This document shows positions 47,955 to 58,375 of a DNA stretch of 64,000 nt, one piece after another. The stretch's first letter is position 1. The number at the start of each line of letters is the position of its first letter. The DNA is taken from contig MBPM02000080.1 in the NCBI GenBank assembly GCA_001695595.3, positions 62,001 through 126,000 of the forward strand, read 5' to 3'. The position numbers and the translations under genes are program-made. The notes under the pieces are model-generated. The model ran no database searches. It saw only the letters and a list, made by a program, of their open reading frames with translations, and was not told the origin of the DNA. This DNA is from Plasmopara viticola. Taxonomy: Eukaryota > Oomycota > Peronosporomycetes > Peronosporales > Peronosporaceae.

Positions 47955-49352
47955 TCAAATGAGATAGCTCTTTGAAAAACGATTTGGATTAACTGATTTG
48001 ACTTTGATATCCTCCGACACAATGCGATCTGCGTATGTATCAACAATGTAGTTTAGCGCTCCAAGCCAGTTTGCATTTTTATCAACACGACTCTTGATAG
48101 ACGGACTGATTTCCTTCTGTTTCTTACTCATGATTGCTGCGTATTCACCAAGGTAATATGTTTTCTTACCTATCTTTGGTCCTTCAAGAAATACCTTCTC
48201 ATCCGCTAACCAAGGGTTGTCATTGTATAATCTGATAAGAATATCTTTCACTTGATTATTACCATCTGATATAACCTTGTCATTTGGATCTACTGGTTGA
48301 ATATTGGTATTACTGTTCGCATATGTATTTGAATCAGGATTTTTGAACATCGGTGATTGCTTGAATGAGATGTTATTTTGCTTCAAAAATTTGATGTACA
48401 TATCAAGTGTCGCTTCCCATGAGACTTCTCTGTTGGTTTTCACTCGATCACCATCAAAAACTTTTAAGTTTACGTCCATTAACTTCACTCGATAACCTCC
48501 ATTTACTGGAATATAGCCACCTTGTTGGTTTCTTCCCTTCTTATATGGAATCGGTAATCTAGTACCTTCTGGAAAGGAATTGTTCATCAAAATATCACGA
48601 AGCATTTCGTATGCTCCAGACTCTATGTTGAATCCAAACTGATGTGTCGAGCCAATAGCAGTATCGTTTGTCTCAATGTCAATAAGATTCAATATGTAAT
48701 CATACGTTGCAACCCAATCATATTTATTTAGAGGCTTGTTTGCTAACTTACCATTATTCACATTGAATAGTTTGCCGTCTGTTCCAATATACACGTTTTC
48801 ATCTGGAGTGCCAGAATTTAGAATTAGATTGACCTTTCTTTTGATAATAGTTGGATTGATGGTGTATTGATCAATTAGTTTTTCTCGTGCATTCTTTTGA
48901 AAGTTGAAATCATTAGCTTCAACTTGAGTTCCAAAGTCGTATGTACGCTGGGAGTCGTCAATATCACTCAAGGAGTCTTCTTCATTACCAATGTCCTCTA
49001 AATCATATTGACTATCGATTGTAGTCATCGTCGGTACTGCTTGCACCCCCATTGTTGTCATTGATGGGGTTGCTTGTATTCCCGTCGTTGTCATAGAAGG
49101 CGTTGCTTGTATTCCCATTGTTGTCATTGTTGGAGATGCTTGAATTCCGGTAGTCGTCATGGAAGGCGCTACTTTCCTTAGCAATTGTTGAAGCGTCGAA
49201 GTATCTATCGTTTGATCCAGATCAGTAGCCCATTGCGTTAGTTTGTATCGATCATTCTTTATGCGTGCTAATTGAAGCTCCTCACTGTTCTCTTCAGCGA
49301 GTTGCTTCAATTTATTTTTTCGATCGCGGAGAGATTTAAAACTTGGAAACAT
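47955..49352 (-). CDS. 465-residue Polinton protein with 11-aa repeats and three diverged modules
   Basis: Not recognised. ATG 49352 starts FPSFKSLRDRKNK. Residues about 65-115 carry five tandem 11-mers of the type PSMTTTGIQAT. The remaining 300 residues contain three diverged copies of a unit that ends with W-x-A-(T/L)-x-Y-I: DWVATYDYILN, SWEATLDMYIK and NWLGALNYIVD. No enzyme motif is visible. The gene is intact in an element where many others are broken. It lies between the core-like genes and the penton, all on minus, so a virion-associated role is plausible. Confidence 0.5.
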   Translation of the reverse strand: MFPSFKSLRDRKNKLKQLAEENSEELQLARIKNDRYKLTQWATDLDQTIDTSTLQQLLRKVAPSMTTTGIQASPTMTTMGIQATPSMTTTGIQATPSMTTMGVQAVPTMTTIDSQYDLEDIGNEEDSLSDIDDSQRTYDFGTQVEANDFNFQKNAREKLIDQYTINPTIIKRKVNLILNSGTPDENVYIGTDGKLFNVNNGKLANKPLNKYDWVATYDYILNLIDIETNDTAIGSTHQFGFNIESGAYEMLRDILMNNSFPEGTRLPIPYKKGRNQQGGYIPVNGGYRVKLMDVNLKVFDGDRVKTNREVSWEATLDMYIKFLKQNNISFKQSPMFKNPDSNTYANSNTNIQPVDPNDKVISDGNNQVKDILIRLYNDNPWLADEKVFLEGPKIGKKTYYLGEYAAIMSKKQKEISPSIKSRVDKNANWLGALNYIVDTYADRIVSEDIKVKSVNPNRFSKSYLI

Positions 49353-49367
49353 TATCGAGTCTATTAA

Positions 49368-49406
49368 AACGAAGTTCGAAAAATCGCGGACCTTTTCGAA
49401 CAAGTT
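49368..49406. repeat. third copy of the Polinton hairpin module
   Basis: Contains aacgaagttcgaa and ttcgaacaagtt about 14 bp apart, the same two blocks (inverted) as 35519-35560 and 35634-35674. The module can fold into a hairpin (gttcgaaaa pairing with ttttcgaac). It sits between the penton stop and the start of the 465-residue gene. Confidence 0.6.
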
Positions 49407-49470
49407 TCTTAAGCTCAGCTCTATATAATATTACAATTATTGTTTTAGTTATTGAAAATAACTTGGGCTC

Positions 49471-50343
49471 CTATGGAGCCTTTCTATTACGAATTAATAG
49501 CATTATCAATGAATTGGAGTCTTCAAATTTAACATTATTAAAGTCTTGATCGACGATGCTCAGAGTAATATTGCTGTATGCTCCATCGTTAATCGAGAGC
49601 CACTGATATTCAGGTGGCTGAATTGAGATCAACTGACCAATTGATGTCCCTTGAGGACTAAACGAAGTCAGAATATCAGGTGGTGTGCTAACCCGATTGT
49701 TAATAAGATTAGAACGAATTAAATAACTGCTGACGGGATTAACTTGTGGAGAGATATTGCTCAAAAATACTTGATTTGTTGTTTGAATGCTTGATGGGTA
49801 CGTTGCTGGAATGAATCCAATCACATTGGAAAATCCGTTGTTTGAAACAGTGATTCGAGGAGTATTAGTAGCGGTCGGTAATCCAGTTCCGGTTAATGAG
49901 TATAATCCAGTCGATGGACGTGAATATCCACTAGGAACAGAAGTTGGTGTTGCTAAGCAAGTGATTTCGCATGAATAGTACGTTGCGTTTTCTCTCATAG
50001 CGATATACACAACGTTATTACCTTGAGAATCAATCAAATATGCACCGATACTAACTAACTGAGACTCGATGTAGTTTGATATATCTGCATACGAATAGTA
50101 CCCATTCGGAAGCGTGATCGAAACCGATTGATAAGTCGCCGCTGTTGGAACTAATACACTGAACGTGTTGTTGCTGTATAAACTTCCATTAATGTTGAAT
50201 TGAGAGTTGTAAATCTGCAGGCTCGATAGGGCAATTTCTTGATTTTTGAAATTCACGCTTGATCCAGTAAAGTTGAATCTAAATGTATTGTTCAAGCCAT
50301 TCGAAACAATGTTATTCCGATTAAAAATGATAGTGCTCGTCAT
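49471..50343 (-). CDS. Polinton minor capsid protein (penton)
   Basis: Forms the capsid vertices. The 290-residue intact frame begins MTSTIIFNRNNIVSNGLNN and shows the Polinton penton pattern: an N-terminal strand-rich region with IALSSLQIYNSQFNI, then ITLPNGYYSYADISNYIE, and a final strand SIVDQDFNNVKFEDSNSLI. It is one jelly roll in size, usually paired with the double-jelly-roll capsid protein found here at 35.8-37.1 kb. Just after the stop a small hairpin (gggctcctatggagcc) may end the transcript. Confidence 0.75.
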   Translation of the reverse strand: MTSTIIFNRNNIVSNGLNNTFRFNFTGSSVNFKNQEIALSSLQIYNSQFNINGSLYSNNTFSVLVPTAATYQSVSITLPNGYYSYADISNYIESQLVSIGAYLIDSQGNNVVYIAMRENATYYSCEITCLATPTSVPSGYSRPSTGLYSLTGTGLPTATNTPRITVSNNGFSNVIGFIPATYPSSIQTTNQVFLSNISPQVNPVSSYLIRSNLINNRVSTPPDILTSFSPQGTSIGQLISIQPPEYQWLSINDGAYSNITLSIVDQDFNNVKFEDSNSLIMLLIRNRKAP

Positions 50344-50409
50344 CGTTCTAATATTTGATCTGTAGGTTGCCGAGTAAACTTTGTTTACGGTTATATTCGA
50401 TAAGAGAAA

Positions 50410-51077
50410 TTAATTAAAAACTTCTCCTTTAAAATTCTTCCGTATCTGTAGCTTAACAGAGTCTATAAACAACATCTGTCCCTTTTCAGATGTTGCTTGT
50501 TTGTAATACCTGTAGATATCATCTTCACTTACTCCAGGTAGATTGAAATCTTTCAAAATTAGCTGTAGATCGCGTTTGAATTTGCTTTTAGAATAGCGAT
50601 GTATTCAGAATTCAATCTAATCATCTTGTCAGTAGCAAAATAACTATGAGCTATGAAGATTGTTGAAAGTCCTTTGTGTCTTCCTCGAGTAAAGAAATGA
50701 CTAAACAAATCTCTCTGAAGCTTCTTATCGTTGGAATAATCATCAATAATAACAAGCTGTAAAGCATTTGGAATCTCTTTGATGGCGTCAACACTTGGAG
50801 GAGCATCCGGATCATAGAAAGTTACAAAACCTTGTAATTTTTCTTTGATGTAATCGTATAACTCTTGGTCAGGATTGCGTGCTATGACGTGAAGGTGACT
50901 ATAGACGTGTGGAGACTCTTTAAGTATATGAAAAGCTAGATTTGATTTACCAGAGAAGCTGGGACCTAATGCTATTAAACGAAAAAGCTTTTGAATACCA
51001 AGCTTTTCATTTTCTCCGAATGATTTCTTCTTAAACTCCTTTGGGAGCATTCCACCAAAATCAGGAATTGAACTCAT
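50410..51077 (-). pseudogene. A32/FtsK-HerA-type packaging ATPase, one frameshift
   Basis: Pumps DNA into the capsid. From ATG 51077 (SSIPDFGGMLPKEFKKK) it has Walker A GPSFSGKSN near residue 40 and Walker B LQLVIIDDY, followed by a sensor-like TIFIAHS. The first frame stops at 50559, but the neighbouring frame continues RDLQLILKDFNLPGVSEDD to a stop at 50410-50412. The family-typical C-terminus is therefore displaced by a single frame change near 50575. The intact product would be about 220 residues, normal for the family. Confidence 0.8.
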
Positions 51078-51127
51078 CTTGTATGACAAATCTATCTGTT
51101 ATATTATATAAAGGATCGTTTTACAAA
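51078..51127. promoter_or_regulatory. 50-bp divergent promoter between ATPase and fibre
   Basis: Only 50 bp separate the two starts. The spacer contains ttatattatataaagg, a TATA-like box that reads well on plus and acceptably on minus. Both genes are virion-related, so shared late expression is likely. Confidence 0.5.
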
Positions 51128-53398
51128 ATGCTACCACCTAATTATATTCCATCCTTATACAATCCATCAGACTATATCGGCTCATTGGATTACTTGACTA
51201 TTAGTATTGGCGATTTGCGATATAACAAAAGAAATAGGGTGAATTACACTTCGGATTTGAACATCACTGGAAATATCTATCAAAATGGAACAATGATTGA
51301 TTTGAGTGTGCTGTCGGGTATTACACCAGGAACAGCTTCCGCTGGGAAATTGATTGCGGTTGACTCTACCAGAGACATCGCGAATATAATAATCTCTCAG
51401 CATCACAATTAACAGGAACTCTTCAAACAGCTGCACAGCCTAACATTACATCACTGGGAACAATTTCATCAACACTCAATATTAGTGGATCTACCCCTAT
51501 AACTTGTAATAACTCCCTGTCGAGTAGCACGTGCTCATTATCTGTTGATTCTGTATCTGGAGATCAGACATTTGGCAGTACAACAGCGAATAAGTTCCAT
51601 TTTAGAACAAATGGAAATAGAAAAATAACGATAGGATCCACTGGTTTCGTAGGCATTAATAACACATCTCCAGCTAAACAATTAGATATTATCGGATCGA
51701 CAGCATTAACAAACTCATTGTATCAAATCACTGATGGAACAGTTATTTATCAGCAGTGGTTCGATGGAACTCAATGTTGTCTTCAAACGTTTTCAAATCA
51801 TCCATTGACCTTTGCATCAAATAATGGATCAGTGCAAATGTCAGTATTAACGAATGGAAATGTAGCTGTTAATAACACATTGACAGCTACTAATATATCC
51901 GCTTCAACTTTATATGGAACACTTCAAACAGCCGCTCAGCCCAATATTACATCGATTGGAACTTTAGCGACTCTTACGGCTACATCAATTACTGGAACAC
52001 TTCAAACAGCTGCTCAGCCAAATATTACATCGATTGGAACGTTAGCGACTCTTACGGCTACATCAATTACTGGGACACTTCAAACAGCAGCACAACCAAA
52101 TATTACATCGATTGGAACTTTAACATCATTGAATACGGCAGGATTAGTAACCGCTACTTTAACTGCTAATGGGCAATCGTTTAGATCTATAAATGGGACT
52201 TCAACATGTGCTCTGTTTCATTTTAACAATGGGGATGCTTATTTTGGAACATCTACAGCAAACAATTTAGTCTTTCAAACAAGTAATACAGGAAGAATGA
52301 CAATTAGCTCAACGGGCGCTGTCTCTGGTATCTCATCATTAAGCGCTACTTCTATTACAGGAACTTTACAAACAGCAGCTCAACCAAATATTACATCTAC
52401 AGGAGATTTAACGCTACCTACGTCATTGACAATTACAAATGGCACTACTCCACTTTCAATCAGTAATACAACCTCAACGAGTACCTTTCGCTTAACCATT
52501 CAAAATAGTGGTGGTGCTCAAGATATTGGTTCTTTTACAAACCATAGTTTCTTCTTAATTCAAACAATACAAGACGATTGCAATGTGATACTGTTGGTAA
52601 TATTGATATTTTGAATCATAATGCAGCTACTGTTGGATTAAAGCTTGGTGGTACATTAATTACATCAAATGCAACAGAGCTTAACTACTTAGATTTAACT
52701 ATGGGCCCAGGAACAGCAGAAGCTTCAAAAGCATTAGTATTAGATGCAAGTGGAAATTTAACGAATGTTGGTAAAGTTAATTTTACATCATCAGATGCTA
52801 CCCAACCTACCGGCACTACTAATGCAAGTAATTATGGCTTAAATATGTTATCAACAGTAAATACAAATGGACAGTACAATTCAGCTGCGATTGCATTTAG
52901 AAATAGTAATGTAGATGGTATGCCTCATGGTGTAATTTTATCTCAACGTACTGCTGCAGCTGCTGGTGACCTAGTATTTTTAACACAATCTGCTACAAAC
53001 AATGTATCAGAAACATGTAGAATGTTATCAACTGGAGCATTAGCAGTTAATGCTATAGCTGCTGCTGCAGTAACTGCTTTTGGAAGTGCAAACTATGTTG
53101 ATGGTTCCTACCAGAAAGTATTAGACCTTCAATCAAATAATGTATCGCCAATTGATTTTTGTATTGAAATTAACTCTGGACCGAATACAACATCTACTAA
53201 TGCAACTTGGATGGGCAATTTGACTAACAATGATTTGCGATTCGGAGTCAATAACTCAACTAAGATGATTTTAGATACAAATGGTCGATTAGGAATTGGA
53301 ACTACTTCTCCATCAGCTATGTTAAGCGTATCAGGAACGGTAAGTATTACTTTTAATGTAGGTGGACAATTATATGCACAAGGTAGTAGCACTGAGTT
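51128..53398 (+). pseudogene. fibre/adhesin-like virion protein, frameshifted and cut off
   Basis: ATG 51128 opens MLPPNYIPSLYNPSDYIG. The long body is Thr/Ser/Asn-rich and beta-type, with repeats (SITGTLQTAAQPNITSIGTL), and twice shows the fibre motif VGINNTSP or LGIGTTSPS that precedes S74-type ends. Frame changes occur near 51385 and near 52570. At about 53398 the similarity stops abruptly, without the expected self-cleaving C-terminal domain. A matching C-terminal piece lies at 35259-35489. It probably mediated host attachment when the element was active. Confidence 0.75.
51919..52152 (+). repeat. three 78-bp tandem repeats in the fibre gene
   Basis: Units begin at about 51919, 51997 and 52075, each encoding 26 residues with TLQTAAQPNITSIGTL. 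They are nearly identical at the DNA level, so they are recent. More diverged copies lie at about 51418 and 52363. Confidence 0.7.
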
Positions 53399-54663
53399 CG
53401 TGTACACCCGTAAAATTTGGGGCTTAGCCCCGAGCGATAAAGTCGTTTTGACAACGCTGTGCAACTCAGTGGGCAAAGATCCAAGCGATATTATGCCAGA
53501 GCGCCCACGGTGGTCCTTATCAACTTTATTCCCGAAGCGAGATGTTTGCGCATCACCGAGCGAAAAATAATCGTATGGTAGTCATTCTCTGGCAGCTTTA
53601 TGGTGGGCAGACCATTTCCGGTTCGCAGCTCGCGACGCAGGCATATGTTTTGTCGCAGATGTAGCCCGCGCACAGACCAGAGGCAACCTTGAGTGCTGAA
53701 GTAAGTTTTATAAGAGAGAGCTTGGTCACCAATACATGACTCGGCCAACCGTCAGTTTTCTTCGCTAATAGTGTGATGATCTGTACTTTTCGTACGAAAA
53801 AGTCAAAGTTTCATATATAACACTCATCCCGATCCTATCGGATGTGAGCCAAGTCTTCCTATCGAGCCATTACATAAAGCCATGCATTTGTTGCAAAAAC
53901 GACCTGCAAAATGAAGGGCTCCTGGTGAATCATTCGCAATCTACATCATGTGAAGGATGTTAAAGGCAAGTCATCGTCTAAATGCGGTGGCAAATTCACT
54001 CAAGATCGAAACATATCAATGTCGATACAGTCGTTAAACCACATCTTTCGGTGACACTCCATGTTGCATGTAGCCGATCAATTTCTATTATCATGTATAA
54101 AGGTGACCTAACCATCGAGTTGATACATTTTCTTTCTTGGCACTATTCGATGAATATTGATACAACAGATTCGAGGCGATCTATAAGATGCGTCGCTCTC
54201 CGACCAAGCAAAAGTCCCTAGACACGCACCATCGGATTTGACGCAAAGCGAGCTTTCTCACCCGCAGAGCACAGATGTCGAGTCATCCTGGTCGATGTGT
54301 TGCGAGTGGGCAGCCCTTCGTGTCCTTGATTTGCCGTGCTTTAAATGTTAGCATGTCACGTCCAATCATTCGTGCAATCTTTGCTTCAGTATCCCCCCTT
54401 TCCTGCCTAGTCTGCCGTGTCGTAGGACGTGTTGCACACGGTCTTGAATTTGCCTTTTCGGTTACACACCGTGGCCATTACACACGCGTGTTGGTCCATC
54501 TGGCAACTTTCAGCGCGCGTGCGTCCCAGAAAGAGTGGGGCCGTCGCCCCTCACAACTCGATTCGCGTGCCCCACTCTTTTTGACCTAGTTGCCCCCTCC
54601 CGAAAAAGTGTTATTCGTTTTTTTGCTTGTTGCGCCACCCACCCGAGTGCCAAACCCCCTCGG
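53399..54663. other. junction and intergenic region
   Basis: Starts with a small hairpin (ggggcttagcccc, about 53418-53430) at the edge of the Polinton arm and becomes GC-richer. No gene is recognised. 54.3-54.6 kb is pyrimidine-rich and probably holds the Rab promoter. Confidence 0.45.
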
Positions 54664-56438
54664 ATGAGCGCGACCGCACCATCTTTTCCGGACCAGGCCG
54701 AGACGGCGGCCCACGTGGCGTGGGAACGGGACATGGAGCTCGCGGTCGAAGGGCGCGGGCGCTCGCGCAGCCGCTCCATCTTGGCCGACGACGCGCCATC
54801 CGACGACCGGGCGGCGCCGCGCGTCCTCACTCGGTGCGTGAGCTCGTACGAGCTGAGCGGGCCCAAGGACGAGGTCGTGCGGTCCCGACGACGCAGCTCT
54901 TCGTTCTCGGCGCTCGAGTTGCCGCCAAGTCTGGCGGACGACCCGGAAGACGTGGCCAGGATGGCCCAACGCGCGGCGTCGCTGTCGAAGATTTATCTAG
55001 CGGGCTCGGCCCCGGTCGACGTGTCGAAACTCCAGGATGACAGTAAGCTCGTGGGCGGGAAGAAAGTCAAGGTGGTCCAACCCACGGGCGCGCTCTCGGC
55101 CGCGGCCCTCGATGCGTTGTCGGAAGGGTTACAATTATCCGTCGAGAACGGGACCGTCCACGGGGGTACGCAATTGACGGAGGAACAATTGGCGGAACAA
55201 AAGATGGAGGAGGAGGAAGACCACAAGTTGCAGGTGGCGAAACAGTCGGCCCGACGGTCCTTGGGCGTCCGCGCGTCGTTGTTTCGGACCATGATGTTTA
55301 AGAGTACGTCGCGATTGTTGGGCACGTCGGAAGAGGGCTTGAAGCTCGAAGCCGCGAAAGACGTGGCCCAGCGGACGGGTACCCTCGGGACCGACGACGT
55401 GGTCCCCGATGCTGTACCCGTGGTGCCGAAAAAGAGGCACAAACTGAAATTATTGTTGCTGGGGGATAGCGGTACGTTGTGGAGCTAGTAGCGAAGCTTG
55501 CTTGGAACCTGACGATACTCTGTGCGTCTCTAGGTGTCGGTAAAACCAGTCTCATGCGCGTGTTTTCCGGCGATGAGTTTTCCGAGTCGATGCTTGCAAC
55601 GGCTGGGTACGTGGCGATTGCGGCTGATTTAGTAGGGAAGTGAGCGCTCAGTGTCGTTTCTAGTGTGGATTTTAAGCTACGCCACATTGATGTGGGCGAG
55701 GACGCGATTACGCTCCAAATTTGGGATACGGCGGGTCAAGAACGGTTCCACCGCATTACAGCAAGTACGTTGGCTACGTGTTGCCGATTGCAATGAAGGG
55801 ATGCAGTGCTGATTCTTGCATGGATGTGAATAGCTTATTACAAAGGGGCACATGGCATTGTGCTAGTGTATGACGTCAGTGACCGACGAAGCTTTGACAG
55901 TACGTCACGTGGTACCAGTTGCTCGAGGTACCTACTGACAGTATGGTGTGGTTTTTGGGTCCAGATGTTGGCTATTGGATGAATAACATTCGTCAGTACT
56001 CGACCCCGACGCAAATGCCGGCGATGTTACTGGTAGGCAACAAGATTGATCTCCCGAATCGTGTCGTGACGCCGGAAGAAGGGCGGGCGACGGCGAGTCA
56101 ATATGGGAGCCGCTTTATTGGTACGTGGCCGGTGGGAGCATGGGAACACGTGTGCCACTAATGTGTGTGCTTGAATTCGCCTTTGCCCATAGAAACGAGT
56201 GCCAAAACGTGTGAAAACACGAATGGTGCGCTGGAAACGATTGCACGGGATGCGTTTATGATTAGTGAGGATCGTACGTGGTGGCGTGGCGTTTTGACCA
56301 ATGTCGTGGAGAGTGATGGCTTTTTTTGTGTGTTTTTATTGTGTGTGTTTTCCAGCTGCACTGACCCAAAAGATGGTGATGGATCGGGAACTGATGCTCA
56401 CGGGGCGTCGCAATAAGGAAAATTGCAGTGTGCAGTAA
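54664..56438 (+). CDS. Rab-family small GTPase with long N-terminal extension
   Basis: A membrane-traffic GTPase. Seven exons are inferred: 54664-55471, 55534-55606, 55664-55764, 55834-55899, 55965-56120, 56193-56273 and 56356-56438. They keep one frame of 455 residues. All six donors are gtacgt. G-boxes: GDSGVGKT (split by intron 1), the conserved Thr in [21 protein letters not shown] and ETSAK. Residues 1-255 are a Ser/Arg-rich, then acidic extension ([16 protein letters not shown]) absent from ordinary Rabs of about 200 residues. The C-terminus, CSVQ, is a CaaX-type prenylation box rather than the usual double Cys. It is intact and closest by eye to the Rab1/Rab8 group. Confidence 0.85.
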
Positions 56439-56647
56439 GGCACGAGGACGGGGACGGGTTGAAAGACAAGGCTTTTCGAGCATTCACAACAGAGGTTGTA
56501 CACGCAGAGCAGCAGCAAGGCCCGCGGGTTTTGCCACTGAACGGGGCAAAGTGACTCGAAGCGTAGAGTTGCGAGTAGATTAAATAGTGGAGACTGGATA
56601 TTTAACCGAGTAAAGCGGATGGCTGTGAGGGAGTTAGGAATTATTGG

Positions 56648-57072
56648 TTACGTTTTTGGGGTCTTGCCTACAGTATTGGACATTTCTTGTTGCGCTTGGT
56701 CGGACGCTTGTGGCTGCACGCGCGAATGCAGGAATTGTTCGGCCTCGGCCTTGCGCTCGGGATCGTTCATGAGTTCCATAAAGTTGCGTGTTTGGTGCGC
56801 TTTGAGACGATACGAAGCAGTGCAGGCGAGCCTGTGACAAGATAAGGAGTGGCAAATTAGAGATGGAAACCTACTGGTTTTGGTAGGTACAGGTGGTACC
56901 AGCTGCAAGTGCTAACGAGCAGAAAGGTCCCGATGGCCCAGTCGCACGACGAGCGAATGTGTTTGATGGTACGGAAACGATGGGCACCAATGACGCTGGC
57001 GACGCCGATGCCCCACATGAGACCGGTACGAAAGCATGGCGGATTTTTGAGAATGACGTCGGATGAGGCCAT
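56648..57072 (-). CDS. COX20: COX20 cytochrome c oxidase assembly factor
   Basis: COX20 is a mitochondrial inner-membrane chaperone for subunit COX2. Two exons, 56891-57072 and 56648-56831, are joined through a gtacct donor and a cacag acceptor and give 121 residues. Family features: the start PPCFRTGLMWGIGVAS (first membrane segment), then RTIKHIRSSCDWAIGTFLL (basic loop and second membrane segment), W-Y-H, and after the splice YRLKAHQTRN and a charged tail. The length matches the family. It converges with the Rab gene; their stops are 209 bp apart. Confidence 0.85.
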
Positions 57073-57217
57073 AGTGTTGGATTTCTCATATTGGATACCA
57101 AAACTTGCTCCAGAAACCGGTTGATCTACCAATCGTTTTAGAGTTATGGTAGAAACTACCGGTATTTCTATCGGCTTACAAGCTGAGGTATTTGAAAGGA
57201 TATGGAAATTGATACTC

Positions 57218-58375
57218 TATATGTAGGAACGTATATAGATATAGAGACAGAGTAGAGTGAAGACGGGTGGTGTTTAGATGCAATGAGTTTGTCTTTAAAG
57301 TGCATTCTGTGGCAAGTGGATTGTGCTCCGGGATCAATTTCTCGCATCTGTCGGGTAAACAGTTACACGTTTGAAGCGACTTGCTGGCTACTATGGGCCT
57401 AAAGAGGCAGCTGCTTTTGTACTTCTTCCTGCTGCCTATAGTAGCGAGCAAGTCGCTCAATTGCGTAAGCTGGTAATTCCTAGATCTTCCCCAGCAAGCC
57501 ACCCGCGCTGCTGTTTCTCCACAGTACCTTAGACAGCTGATTATCTGTTATGTTTTGACTTCTTGCCACAGATGGCCATACGCTGTCTCATGGCCTGAAC
57601 GCCCAGCTTCGCCTCCTCGGCATAGCCAAGACCTATGAGTTTGACGGGATCTGGCTTTGCAAGATTTCCCGTACTCATACCGATTAAAGTTTATCTCGGC
57701 ATTATATATCAATGTTAGGCCTTCTCAAAATAAGTCGAGCTTGCACAAAGCAGACCGCGCCCGTGTGCAAATTTACATCAAGAAGATGGCCACTTCATAC
57801 TTTGAAATGGTTCAGAAAAGCTCACAACTTCAAGAAGTAGTCCACCAGCTTGTAATACCCTGTTGGTGTGCAAATAAACGTGATTGCACACGTAAAACAG
57901 GGTTGGGTGGCAAAACGACTTGCGTCCACTGATGCTTCGACTAATATTAAGTGGAAAGCCGCTTCAGCTGAGGTATTATGCATGATTGCACATTTGCGCG
58001 CTCTATTACCGAGCTTCGAGAAGATCAGAGCCTTTCTCTGTTGGTCCGACCGAAATAAAGCAAAAAACATGACCACTGGCTTTTCAGCTTCGAAATTAAG
58101 GAGTCTCTCCTTTTTCCATACGAATATCTTAACGCACACCATTAAAGATTTTGGTCTTAATAGGATATCCGTCTTAGGCGCTGGGCTTATCGACGTAGAC
58201 GACTCCGTCACATCCATTGAAAACTGTCTATTAGAGCATCCTCATGACCACGACTTCCGATGCGCGCTGACTTTGTCGGTTTTTTGTGCAACCAAATCGC
58301 GACTCCCACCTCTGTGACCAAGCAGGATTGTCGATTGATTTGGCCTTTTGCGTATCGTGATGCAAATGGGTATAC
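57218..58375. repeat. 1.15-kb dispersed repeat, copy B
   Basis: Direct-orientation partner of 39758-40900. The left edges of both copies share tatatgtagga; the right edges part after tgatgcaaatgggtatact. The best-kept frame (57868-58317, plus) corresponds to 40436-40909, but neither resembles a known protein. The putative LTR part is 57222-57496 on minus. Confidence 0.6.

Larger units (their letters stand above)
41702..53398. mobile_element. Polinton/Maverick left arm (11.7 kb)
   Basis: Terminal repeat, small basic protein, PolB, integrase and zinc-binding protein on plus; core-like protein, three small or unknown genes, penton and packaging ATPase on minus; then the fibre on plus, which is cut at about 53398. 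Gene content and compact, partly overlapping layout are those of Polintons, eukaryotic virus-like elements with protein-primed polymerase and retroviral-type integrase. Six genes have frameshifts or stops, so the copy is inactive. Confidence 0.85.

Noticed and set aside
54535..55442. Overlapping frames on both strands at the 5' part of the Rab gene
   Set aside because: GC-rich coding DNA keeps other frames open. Only the frame leading into the GTPase motifs is supported.
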